Part shown: positions 15,303-25,860 of the stretch, piece after piece
Numbering within the stretch: position 1 is the stretch's first letter
Layout: the number at the start of each line of letters is the position of its first letter
NCBI RefSeq assembly: GCF_049243985.1
Contig: NC_135371.1
Coordinates: 2,567,501 to 2,631,500, forward strand
Length of the DNA stretch: 64,000 nucleotides
Direction of reading: 5' to 3'
Origin: Paroedura picta
Lineage: Eukaryota; Chordata; Lepidosauria; Squamata; Gekkonidae
Translations under genes and position numbers: made by a program
Notes under the pieces: model-generated
What the model saw: only the letters and a program-made list of their open reading frames with translations
What the model was told of the DNA's origin: nothing
Database searches by the model: none

Positions 15303-16920
15303 AGAGTTGGAAGGGGCCATACAGGCCATCTAGTCCAACTGCCTGCTCAGTACGGGATCAGCTGAAAGCACCTGTCCAGCTGCTGCTTAAAGACCACCTG
15401 CGGGGGGGGCACCTCTATAGGCAGCCTTTTCCACTGCTGAACTACTTTGACTGTGAATTTTTCCCCCTGATCTCTATCTGGTACTGTTCTACATATGATT
15501 TAAATCCATTCCTGCAAGTCCCGTCCTCTGCTGCCAACAGGAAACATTCCCTGTCCTCCTCCGAGTGATAACCTTTGAAATACTTAGAGAGAGCAATCAT
15601 GTCTCCTTTCCACCCCTGGCTGAACATTCCCAAGTCCCTCGGCCTCTCCTCCTCAGTCCTCGTTGCTCTCCTCTGCCCCCTCTCCATTTTGTCCACATCC
15701 TTTTTGAAGTGAGGCCTCCAGAACTGCACACAGGACTCCAGGTGGGGCCTGACTATACAGTGAGGCTATGACATCTTGTGATTTTTTGATGTGATGCTTC
15801 TGTGGATACAGCCCAAGACTGCATTTGCCTTCTTTATCGTTGCATCACACTGTCTGCTCGTATGTAGCTTACAGTCCTCAGCTACCCCACGATTATGTTC
15901 ACACACTCTACCACCCAGGAGTGTATCTCTCATCCAGTCTGCATGCTTCCTATTTAAAACTCTGTAATTCTCCTTACTGAATTGCATCTTATTTGCCCAC
16001 TTTTCCAGCATGTTCATATCTTATTGAACTCTCAGTCTTCTGGGGTGTTCTCTACTCCTCCCAGTCTGGGGTCATCTGCAAATTTAATGAGTAGCCCCTC
16101 CACCCCCTCATCCACATCCACATCATTAATAAAACTCTAGCGGACCCAGCATCCCACTGCTCACCTCCAAGCCGATGAAACACCATTGACAACCACTCTT
16201 TGGGTGCAGTTTTCTCACAATTTCCCTGTCCACCTAATGATCTGAGCATCTAGCCTGCAGTATTCCAGTTTACCCATCAGAATATCATGAGGAACTTTGT
16301 CCGAGGTCTTACTGAAATCCAGGTAAGCAACCTAAACTGAGTTTCCACAATCGAGTAAGCTGTCATTTGGTCTAAGAAGGAAACCAGGTCTGGCAGGGCC
16401 TGTTTGAGACAGATCTGTGCCGACTTCCTCAGATTGCCAACTTTTCCTTCAGAAGTTTGCAGATCGACCCCTCTGCTATCTGCTCCATGATCTTTCCCGT
16501 GACTGAGGTCAGACTCACTGGTCTGTGGTTTCCTGAGTCATCTCTCCTCCCTTTTTTGAAGGCTGGGATAACATTCACTCTCCTCCAGTCTTCTTGGACT
16601 TCTCCAGTTCTCCAAGAGCTCCTAAAGATGACGGGCAAGGGTCCTGCAAGCTCTCCAGAAAGTTCTTTGAGTACTCTTGGGTGCACAACCCTCTGGCCGA
16701 GGGGATCTGAACTCATTCAGTGCAGGCCGGTGCCTCTCGACAACCTCTCTGTCCAGGTCATCCTGCCACCTAGACGCAAGACCTTGCCTACTACCGTGCC
16801 TAGGTGTATCCATGCTCTTCTGGGGAGAAAACAGGCAAAATAAGTACTGAGCCTTTCTTTACTCTCTCTCTCTGCTCTGTAAGAGTTTCTCCATTTTCAC
16901 CCAACAGTAGCTGATGAATG
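15303..16920 (-). mobile_element. CR1 LINE, 5'-truncated and decayed
   Basis: The reverse complement matches the full-length CR1 at 45.7-47.4 kb over its 3' UTR, RT C-terminus and RT core (NHRPVSLTSVTGKIMEQIA, VHPRVLKELSGELAGPL). Several frame breaks show it is older. Bases 16921-17220 upstream are unassigned. Confidence 0.85.
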
Positions 16921-17220
16921 TTGTCGGACATAAATTCCCCAATCCCAGTTGTCCTACCAGCCCCCCCCCTCCCCGATTCTCTCATAGGGAATCCTTTGGA
17001 CTCTCCCTCCCCTATTTCATGAGCTTGCAATGGCTGGGAGTAAGTCCTGAGCCAAGGCTTATTCCACAAAAACGATTAAAGGATACTACAGAATATGGAA
17101 AGACTCTTCCCGTTTCATGTACAGAACTAGGACTATGAAGCTGTCCAGTCCCAATATTATCCCAGGACACCTCTTGTGTTTCCTTCCCCCAAGTGCCTGT
17201 CTCCATCATTAACATCTACA

Positions 17221-17422
17221 CTAGCCGTTCTCAACTTTATTTTTGACCATTGAGAAACCTTTGAAATATTCTCCAGGCGTCAAGAAATCCCAGAAGTAGT
17301 TAGATTGTGCAGGAGATGCGGCCCCCCCCCACCCCCTCCAAGTTCATCCCTGGCCATTTTTTTTGGGGGGGGGTGACATGACCATATAGGGCCCTGTCAC
17401 CCAATACATGTTTGACACATTT
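17221..17422 (-). repeat. hAT-like interspersed repeat
   Basis: The segment 'agccgttctcaactttattt' through 'catgaccatatagggccc' resembles a common non-autonomous hAT-type repeat known from reptile genomes (recognised by eye). Its right edge is cut by the duplication boundary at about 17423. Confidence 0.35.
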
Positions 17423-17879
17423 AAGGTCCCCGGAGCCTCTCCCTTGGGAGACAGCCCTTCCGGGGGGGGAGGGGGGGAGGGCACCTGCCCCCCAAGGCTT
17501 CTCCCTCCCAACGGGGCTACCCCCCCCCCCGGTGCTTGTGCCTGCCCGCCTGGCCCCCATTGGGGGGGGGGAACAGCCCCCTGCTGCTGGACGCCTCTGA
17601 GCAAGCGAGACCCTCTTCCCGGGGGGCGGGGGGGGGCTGCAAGGGGGCGGGGGTCCCACTCCGGCCTCCCCCCGGGCTCCTTCCCTTCCCTGCCCCCCCC
17701 TCCCTCCCTCCCTCCTTCCTCCGAGGGGCGGGCCGGGCGCCCTCCCCCCTCTGCCTGCCTGCCTGCCTGCCTGCCGGAGGGCCAGATTAGCAGCGCCGCC
17801 GCCTGCGGAGAGGGGCGGGGAGGGGAGGGGGGCCGGAAGGGCGGCCAGACGGGCTCGGGAAGGCGTCGGGGCCCGGCAG
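17423..17879 (+). promoter_or_regulatory. Gene C CpG-rich promoter and first exon, type II
   Basis: A very GC- and CpG-rich block with many G runs ends in a donor 'gcccggcag|gtgagg' after 17879. It is duplicated at 51224-51558 upstream of gene F. Homology starts abruptly at 'aaggtccccggagcc' in both. A CCAAT-type 'ccaccaatcacagc' lies further down at 18313. Confidence 0.5.
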
Positions 17880-18137
17880 GTGAGGCCTTGGGCTGCCGGC
17901 CCATTGGGGGGGGGAGGGGTCCCGGGGACGGCCGGCCGGGGCGGTGGCACCGGGGGGGGGCAGGCCGGGGAGGGGGCCCGTTCCTCCAGGGCGGTCTCCT
18001 GGAGGCTGGCAACCGGGTTTCCCCGCTACGCAAGCGGAGGGGGGGTGTTGTTTTTTTTGGGGGGGGGCTCAGCGCCTTCCCGTGCCAGACCAGCCACCTG
18101 CCAGGAAGGGCCAGTCCGCCGCTGCGCATTTCAGCCT

Positions 18138-18206
18138 GTGGTCCTCCAGGTGTCCATGGACTACAATTCCCATGAGCCCCTGCCAGCCTCTGGAGGGCCA
18201 CAGGAC
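18138..18206. repeat. Decayed MITE of the CAGGGG palindrome family
   Basis: Contains 'gtccatggactacaattccc' and 'ctggagggccacagg', the two arms of the palindrome, without clear ends. The duplicate copy is at about 51815-51882. Confidence 0.55.
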
Positions 18207-18554
18207 GTGGGGGGGGGCGCTCGGAAGAGGAGGGCGTCGTTTGGCCGGGAGGGGGAGGGGGCGGAGTCTGTTGCCAAGGGGCAGAGGGTGGCCGGGGCAA
18301 CTCCACCACGGCCCACCAATCACAGCACAAGACGAGGCAGAGAGGGGCGGAGCATTCTGACCTGACCACGCCCCCCGGTACCCACCTGAGGCCCGGTGGA
18401 AGGGGTGGGGTGGGCTGGGGGGGGGCACCGGTCACTGCCAGCCTATGAGGCAGGGCTGGAGAGTCTGGGCCCATCACTTTCGAAAAGAGAATTGGGGGAG
18501 TGTGTGTGTGTTTGAATCAAAGAGATTTATAAAGTTAGCAAAGGTCATTTCCCT

Positions 18555-19560
18555 CTCCCAGAATCCTACCATGGGGGGCCAGAAACACTCCAGTGGGTGC
18601 CTCTGCCAGGCATTGATATGGTTTCTCCCCTGTGTGAATTTTTGGATGGCGAGCTGTGTAGTAAGGACTCTTGGGGCGTTCCCTGCTCTCAGGCCATATA
18701 TAGGGTGTCCCCCCCCCCCCTGTTTGAATTCTTTGATGGGAAGTCAGGCTGTCAGTCTAACGAAGCGTTTTCCACACCCCAAGCAATGATATGGTTTCAC
18801 CCCAGTGTGAATTCCGTGGTGGGAAATGAGGCCGACAGTCCGATGGAATCCCCCCCCCCACACCCTGGGCAGTTTTGGACTTTCTACCCAGGGGAAGTTC
18901 TTTGATGGGAAGTCGGATTATGAGACCTACAGAAGTTTTTCCACACTCCAGACATTATGTGGCTCCTTTCCTGTGCGGATTCTTCCATGGGAAGTCAGGC
19001 TGTTGTCCAGGCATTTCTGTGGCTTCTCCTCAGTGGGAATTCTTTCTCAGAAGTGAAGCTGAGGAAAGTCTCCCGCAGACTCCGGGCATTTCCGTGGTTT
19101 CTTCTCTGTGTGAATGATTTGCCGTGAAGTGAGGCTCTTGATCCATTGGAAGCTTTCCCCCCACTCCAGGCATTTATGCAATCTCCCTCCGGCAGGAAGT
19201 CTTTTCATGGGAAGGAAAGATTCGAATGAGTAGCCGTGTTGGCCTGAAGGAGCACAATAAAACCAGGGTCCAGCAGCACCTTTAAGGCCAACAAAGATTT
19301 ATTCAGGGCGGGAGCTTTCGAGTGCAAGCCCTCTTCCTCGGACCATGGGAAGGAAGGCAGTCAGGCCGACTGAAGCTTTATTGGCTTGGAAGTAAAACTG
19401 TCAGTCTGATGGAAGCTTTCCCCACACTTCAGCTATTCATGTGGTTTTTGCCCATGTGTGAATTTGTTAATGGGCCGTTGTCACTCCCCTTTTCCACACT
19501 CCAGGCATCTCTGATGTCTCTCTGATGTGTGAATTCTTTAATGGCAGGTACCGTAAGCTG
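18555..19560 (-). pseudogene. Decayed antisense C2H2 zinc finger array
   Basis: On the minus strand, about ten remnants of the HTGEKP linker can be read as reverse complements such as 'ggtttctcccctgtgtgaat' (18618), 'ggtttcaccccagtgtgaat' (18791), 'ggcttctcctcagtgggaat' (19019) and 'ggtttcttctctgtgtgaat' (19096). Several lie near 84-bp multiples, each followed by finger-like 'tttgatgggaagt' helix DNA. Stops and indels are frequent and no long ORF survives. A different repeat (19216-19345) interrupts it. It lies between the gene C first exon and SCAN exon and points against the cluster. A shortened copy remains at 51960-52110. Confidence 0.75.
19216..19345 (-). repeat. Interspersed repeat fragment, possibly Penelope-like
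   Basis: The minus strand reads 'gggcttgcactcgaaagctc' ... 'aataaatctttgttggcc' ... 'ccaacacggctactc'. It is related to 771-855 and interrupts the antisense zinc finger relic. Confidence 0.35.
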
Positions 19561-19604
19561 TGTTCTACTCGTGAAGCTTCTTCCGTGCTCCAGAGAGCCA
19601 CCGA

Positions 19605-19653
19605 CTGATCTGCGGACCTGTCCCGGTCCCCGGACTAGGGGTTGGGGACCACT
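19605..19653. repeat. hAT repeat end fragment
   Basis: The segment 'ggtccccggactaggggttg' followed by 'gggaccactg' matches the right end of the hAT-type element at 62177-62529. Confidence 0.5.
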
Positions 19654-20322
19654 GTCCCAGGCAATTGACCTCCGTTACATAGAACATCTTAAAGGGTGCA
19701 GCCTTGGGCCCAGAATGATGGCCTTACTTCTAGCAGCAAGATCCTTTTGTAGCAGTGCCTTGGGCCTCCCTCTTCCCCGTAAAACTCATTTCTCACTCGC
19801 TGGGCAATGGAAGGCTGAAGGAAGGCTTCTCCGGTGGCACATGAGTCACATAAGCCCAATACCATATGGATGCTGGAGGGTATTACTCAGGTTTACTTTT
19901 TTGAAGCCACTCTGTTCAACAAGGCCTCCATGCTGGCCTCCGACAGGGCCTTCCATTGCTGCAAACCTTGGAGCTCTCCTGGTCTCCCCCTCCAGTGGGG
20001 CTCTGGCCTCCAGGATCCCTAACCTTTCCCTCTTGTCCTTTTGGGGCTTCGGTTTACCTTAAGGGCTGGCCCCTTGGACAGAGAGACTTCACCTTCCCAA
20101 AGAACCAAGGAGCCGTATGTAAAATACCTTGCTGTGTAGTGCAGCAAAATGATATTAAATCTGGGCTACAAACGACAAGAAGCACTTTTACTCTGACCCA
20201 TCAGGGCAGTTCTCACTCATCTCCTGAGGCTATGAAAATCTGAGATGTTCAGCGGTGTCTCTCCAGGCTTTTTAAATTTTCCTTTTGACACGTTGCTGTC
20301 TGTCTCTCTCTGTTCCCCCCAG

Positions 20323-20823
20323 GGAGAGACCTCTGTGCATAGCCAAGGGAATAAAGGCATCTTTGCATGTTCAGAGGAGACCCAAGAGAAGGGGAAGGAG
20401 ATTGGTGGGCAGGACCCAGAAGGACCTGGAACCGGCAAGACAGCAAGCCAAGGCCCCCCTCCCACCCAAGCTGGGATTGGTGCTGAATTCTGGGAAATCC
20501 CCGTGCCGGAGGTCCTGACCACGGACACCATGGCCTTTGATGTACACTGCCGACGCTTCCGGCACTTCCACTACCAGGAGGCTGCTGGGCCCCGAGAGGT
20601 TTGCAGCCGGCTCCACGGACTCTGCAACCGCTGGCTGGAGCCGGAGAGGCACACCAAGCAGCAGATCCTGGACCTGGTGATCCTGGAGCAGTTCCTGGCC
20701 CTCCTGCCCCAGGAGATGCAGGGCTGGGTCAGAGGATGCGGGCCGGAGAGCAGTTCCCAGGCGGTGGCCCTGGCCGAAGGCTTCCTCCTGAGCCAGGTGG
20801 AGGAGAAGAGGCAGGCAGAGCAG
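20323..20823 (+). CDS. Gene C SCAN exon
   Basis: 501 bp, phase 0-0. Encodes the SCAN core [20 protein letters not shown] and on to [20 protein letters not shown]. Confidence 0.9.
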
Positions 20824-23800
20824 GTGAGAGGGTTTCTCTCCAGGTATCTCCAATTCAAGCAATGATTTTGGGCCACATCCTAAAGTTTGCTTGAGTGATA
20901 TTTCTCCAATGGCCTCCTCCATCCCTCTCTTCTACTAGAAAATGTCTTATCCCTCCAGATAACTCTCACCAGTGTTGTTGATGGGAGGGTGTAGAGCGGG
21001 GCAGGACCCATTCCTTGGTCTCGTTCCTTACCTCTCTCCCTTGCTGCTGTTTCAGACGTGGGGACCACCTGTGAAGACAGAAGCCGCATTCTCTGAGGCA
21101 GAAGGAGCTTCCTTGGAGCAAGGGCAGCAGGATCGTGTCCAGGTAGGGGAGATGGGCAGGGGACAGCCGAGGTCCTCCCTCTTTTCTCAAGGGGCTTTTT
21201 GCTTCTGCGGTTTCAACAAGGTGTCTGGGTGAGAGCCATACTTCCAGTGTGCCCTCTCACCCTGGCATGACCTCTAACAAGGGAATTGGCTCTTCCCTGC
21301 AGCGTCCCTTTTCCTTTGAGGAGGTGGCCGTCCATTTCACCGAGGCAGAGTGGGCCCTGCTGGATCCAGAACAAAGAGCTCTCTGCAAGGAAGTGATTCT
21401 GGAGATCTATGGGAATTTAGACTTTCTGGGTAAGGATCTTTCCTAGGTGCCAAAGGTGTGAATTGGGATGACCTTGAATCAAAACCTTGAATAACAGAGC
21501 ACTGTTTTGACACCTGTCCCATTAATTGCCCAGGGACAACTGAGGCAGTGCTGTGACCGTCACCCAAGCTAGAGAAGGTGGCGTGAGGGGCCCTCAGAGA
21601 GACTCAGGAAGGGACCAGATCCTCACTTCTGTGTTGCCAAAAGCCAAAACCTCTCTTGCAGAGCAGATAACATTTTACAACTTTGCCTACTCTCACGGAC
21701 AAACCAAAACATTTGGCCAGATCTCTGCCAGAACGAGCCAAGAAATAAAATTGCTCTTATCCATCTTTCTTGCTGTGGAAACATGGGAGGGGTGTAGAAC
21801 CGAGGGAAGCCTCTCCCCCAAGGCTTGCTGGGAGTCAGGCGAATCTCCTCGAACTGCCATCAAGACCTGAGGTGACAGCAGGCCTAGCCCTGCAGACCAG
21901 CCAGTCCTGGCTTGCAAATACTACTACGCCCTCCCATTAGATTGAACAGACCTTCCAGGGGAATGTATGGTCAGACCCAGCTCTCCCCATGTTGAGCAAA
22001 ACCCAGTCATGACATAACCAGTTACCACCTTCTGAGGTCTGGCCTTAACAAGATAAGGGTGATGGCTGCAGGGAGGCTCAAATGACAAACACCTGCGAGT
22101 TGGACCTGGCCACTTCATGATCCCATTACCCCTTGGGAGGAACTAGGGCACTTTGCCCCACAGATCTGTTCCCCTTGGGATTGTGGGCTCTGAGTTGGAT
22201 CAGACTTCCATCCTTGCAAAAGAATATTTACTCATCGGTTTTTCCCCTCCTCATATAATAATTATCACTTTTTTTTCCTCTCTCTCTGCAAAAGAATCCA
22301 GAAGCATAAGAGAGACTTTGGTGGAGCCAGGCAATGGCCTCGCATCTGAAGAAAGGCTGGAGAGTTTCTCAAGAGGATCCCAAGAGCAGATTTCTTTTCC
22401 AAGTGAGCTGGCTGAGAGTGAGTCTCCTTCATGGTTATGTCAAGGGAGCAGGCAAAGATTAGCATTGGGGGAATTTGGACTCACTTCTGAGCAACATTGG
22501 CTTCGGGACAATCATGGAGCCAGCTCAGAAAGGAGTGGGGGGAGATCTTCTGGGGGGAGGGAGGGGGACAGGAGGGCCACTTGAAGGGATGGAAGAACAG
22601 GGATTCCTTTGGACCTTACCTGCCCTCCCAGGTGTTAATGGGCTCTCTCTTTATTCCAGTCGAAGATGATCAGAGGAACGAGGAGGGTAAGAAATTAGAA
22701 CATCAGTTTTCAGCTCAAGTTAAAAACGAAGACTTGAAAGAAAAAGTCAGAACTCAAGGTAGACTTAAGAGAAAGAAAGTTGAGAAAAGAGAAGGAAGAA
22801 AATTTAAAGTACGTTTTCTGAAGAATAGACTCATGAAGGTAAGGCCATCCATTCAGTATGAAAATCACTTCAGATACAGGTCACAGCTGCTTCTATACCA
22901 AGAAATCGAAAGAGGGGAGAAACCATTTGAAAGCGCAGAGAGATTTATTAGGTGTGGCGAACTTCAAAAGCATCAAGAAACTCACAAAGCGAATAAACCA
23001 TTTGAATGCGTAGTGTGTGGCAAGAAATTCTGTTTAAATGGCAGACTTCAACGGCACCAAAGAACACACACAGGGGAGAAACCTTTTGAATGCTCTGAAT
23101 GTGGAAAGAAATTCAAGAGGAGTGACTGTCTTCAAGAACATCAGAGAACCCACACAGGGGAGAACCCTTTTGAATGCTCAGAGTGTGGGAAAGGATTCAG
23201 TCGGAGTGGCCATCTTCAGCTGCATCAAAGGACCCATACAGGGGAGAAACCTTTTGAATGCTCTGAGTGTGGAAAGAAATTTACTGGAAAAGGAAGTCTT
23301 CAACTACATCTAAGAACCCACACAGAGGGGAAACCTTTTGAATGCTCTGAGTGTGGAAAGAGATTTAGTAGGAAGGCCAGTCTTCGAGTGCATCAAAGAA
23401 TCCACACAGGGGAGAAACCTTTTGAATGCTCAGAGTGTGGAAAGAAATTCAGTTGGAGTAATCATCTTCAGCTGCATCAAAGAATCCACACAAGGGAGAA
23501 CCCTTTTGAATGTTCAGAGTGTGGAATGAGGTTCAATCAGAGTGGCCATCTTCAACAGCATCTGAGAACCCATACAGGGGAGAAACCATTTGAATGTTCA
23601 GAGTGTGGAAAGAGATTTAGTAGGAGTGACCATCTTCAGGTGCATCAACGAATCCATACAGGGGGACAAACTTTCGAATGTTCAGAGTGTGGAAAGAGAT
23701 TTAGTACGAAGGGCAGTCTTCAATTGCATGTAAGAACCCACACAGGGGAGAAACCTTTCGAATGCTCAGTGTGTGGAAGAAGATTCAGTCGGAGTGGCTA

Positions 23801-24044
23801 TCTTCTACAACATCAGAGAACCCACACAGGAGAGAAACCTTTTGAATGTTCAGTGTGTGGAATGAGATTTAGTCGGCTTGGCATTCTTCAGCAGCATCAG
23901 AGAACCCACACAGGGGAGAAACCTTTTGAATGCTCCATGTGCAAAAAGAAATTCACTCGGAATGCCAGTCTCCAACTGCACCAAAAAACTCACATAGGAG
24001 AGAAACCTTTTGAGTGGTCAGAGTGTGGGGAAAGCTTCACTTAG
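20323..24044 (+). CDS. Gene C: SCAN-KRAB-C2H2 zinc finger protein, 12 fingers
   Basis: Coding exons are 20323-20823 (SCAN), 21056-21142 (fused acidic exon), 21303-21429 (KRAB-A), 22295-22417 (linker) and 22660-24044 (fingers). All junction phases agree and no stop intervenes. The position used as start ATG in genes B, E and G is ATT here; the next in-frame ATG is at 20530 in a strong context (acaccATGg), directly before SCAN. An ATG at 20245, upstream of the acceptor, is in frame if that intron is not spliced. The array holds a degenerate first finger ([16 protein letters not shown]), 12 canonical fingers and the truncated SECGESFT end. Role is inferred from family: nuclear, SCAN-dimerising, KRAB-type repressor. 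Gene F is its close duplicate. Confidence 0.85.
21056..21142 (+). CDS. Gene C fused exon 2/3
   Basis: 87 bp, phase 0-0 ([17 protein letters not shown] ... DRVQ). Its left part matches exon 2 of B, E and G; its last bases and the donor 'gtccag|gtagggg' match exon 3 of B and G. The intervening intron is absent. Confidence 0.75.
21303..21429 (+). CDS. Gene C KRAB-A exon
   Basis: 127 bp. KRAB-A with EV in place of DV and ILE in place of MLE ([11 protein letters not shown]). Confidence 0.92.
22295..22417 (+). CDS. Gene C linker exon
   Basis: 123 bp, phase 1-1, acceptor 'tctgcaaaag', donor 'gaga|gtgagt'. Encodes [20 protein letters not shown]. Confidence 0.82.
22660..24044 (+). CDS. Gene C C2H2 zinc finger exon
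   Basis: Basic spacer, one cysteine-less finger remnant, 12 canonical fingers, truncated terminal finger. Helices run from CLNGRLQRH to TRNASLQLH. Some linkers are TGENP, TEGKP or TRENP rather than TGEKP. Confidence 0.95.
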
Positions 24045-24689
24045 CATGGAAATCTTCAGGATCAGCTTATGTTGAGATCACTCCCGTTTTTATAGTTCGC
24101 AGTTGTTCCCCAGAGGTCCGCATTGAGAGCATTTGCCTTCCTTTCCCCTCTCCTTTGTTCTGAATAGAGCCTGCCTTTCAGTTTCTGCACTTAAGGCAAG
24201 AGACAGGAAAAGGAAACATCCTGAGCCTTTCTTCTTTGTCACGTGTCCAACATCATTATATCATGTGTCCCTTGCCATTTTCTTGTCTTCGGGTCTCTTC
24301 TGCCCCCCCCCCCCATATCTGATATTACATTGCCTCCAATTTTTTTAAATTTGCCCCAATTGCATTATAATGGTGAGGCTTGGTAACCCAGAGATCTGAC
24401 TTTAGTGGGGATTAAAATGTACTTCGATGGTGGATATTTTTATGACTGTATTGTTATAGATTGGTAGCTTGTTCTTTTGGCCATTTATTCCCTCCCACAA
24501 AGAAGAAGCAGAAAACTCATGATCCAGTTCTCACGTCACCAGCATCTTCAAAGCTATGTTCTAACCTAACCATAGGCACAGATTGGTTGAAGAAATTCTC
24601 GCAAAATGGCCATTAGCTCTCGCTTCCGTTGCATTCTGGCCTCGGCCATGTCTGTCCACCGTTTCTGCTTTCAGCGTTGGGAGAGGAGA

Positions 24690-25860
24690 GCCACTTAGTT
24701 GTCAGCAGAACTGAACAAGCATGCCAGAAGCCACGCTAGATCGGAGACTGATTCCCAGTGTTGTGCAGTTTTGTGCAATTATGAATCTGATGACTGCCAT
24801 TTCGACATCCACCATGGATGCCTGTTCATTCTGCTTGAGGTGTTTGCTCAGTAGAGAACATCAGCTCCACCGTATGGGAAACATCCATCTCTTGGAGGTG
24901 CATCTGCTGGCTGAAAACGGTCATTGGAGAAGGTGTGCTTCAAGGAGCAGATGGCCCGGGTTGACGAGAGTGCGTTTCCCCAAGGAATGCTGGACCCAGG
25001 AACAAAGGACAGACTGGTGGCAGAACTTCGTGATCCCAGCCAGGATCAATGGTCAGTGGATCAGCAACTTCAGGATGACCTGCAACACCTTCCAGGAAAT
25101 CATGGCTATGCTGAGAGGGAATATGGAGAGACGGACCTCCCGGCTGCCTTCCTCAGTTCCAACTGGAAAGATGGTTGCTGACTGCATTGTGGTACTTGGC
25201 CCATGCCACCTCCAACCACTGTGTGAGTCAGCAGTTGGGCACTGGAGTTTCCCCTGGAGATGTGCTTCATGCTGGAGGCTGAGCCTTACAGGAAGATCGT
25301 CTGCCTGGGCACAGAGAGGGGAAAGGTAAGCCTTCTTTTCATATTCTTCCCCCCTTTTGTGGCAGCCTGTGAATGTTATAACGCAATCACATTCGATCAG
25401 TCTGCGAAAAACAAGCAGCGAACACCATGGTGTTCTCTCTACATCTTGATGTGTCATTCATTCATTCATTCATTCATTCATTCATTCATTCATTCATTCA
25501 TTTTTCCCTTATTTTTTCCCCTCTACAAAATATGGACAGTTTTGCATGCCTGGACAGGTGTCGTGTCCCAATCCGTGCACGGAGGAGATGGAATCACCTT
25601 TTCCTGCTCAGTTCTTCTGCAGGGGAGTTATCGGTTTCACTGGCGGCTTCATCGACACAGGGGTGGGGTGGAGTGGAGTGGAGGATGAAAGACGCCTTCA
25701 TTTTCGGAAACTCCAAGTGATGTGGATGTGGGGCTGTTTGTGCTGGGAAGCCCCAGTTTCCTCGTCCCAGCACTGGTGATCTCTGATGGAGCTTACCTGC
25801 CAAGACGCTGACTGATGAAGCCCCACAGCAACCTGTGAAACGTGATCCAGAGAAACTTCA
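24690..25860 (+). mobile_element. PIF/Harbinger transposase relic, duplication copy 1
   Basis: An ORF at 24721-25329 encodes a DxWWxNFV...WISNFRMTCNTFQEIM stretch typical of the N-terminal part of PIF/Harbinger (HARBI1-like) transposases. Further on, another frame reads VISDGAYLPRRWLMKPH (about 25777 on), matching the conserved GDxxYPLxPWLMxPY block. The DDE parts are spread over frames with an (ATTC)n repeat (25455-25502) between. It is broken and duplicated twice, at 31.9 and 56.5 kb. Bases 24045-24689 are 3' flank shared with gene D, including ATTAAA at 24411. Confidence 0.65.
25455..25502. repeat. (ATTC)n microsatellite, copy 1
   Basis: Tetranucleotide run in the Harbinger relic. Homologous runs occur at 36824-36864 and 57286-57337 with different lengths. 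Confidence 0.95.

Noticed and set aside
15094-15333. Plus-strand ORF across the L2/CR1 joint
   Set aside because: It is antisense to the L2 reverse transcriptase and has no independent support.
17300-18477. Long proline/glycine-rich ORFs on both strands in CpG-rich blocks (also 5175-5987 and 50890-51567)
   Set aside because: Frames stay open because the DNA is GC-rich with few AT-rich stops; translations are low-complexity and match no family, and they overlap conserved first-exon donors.
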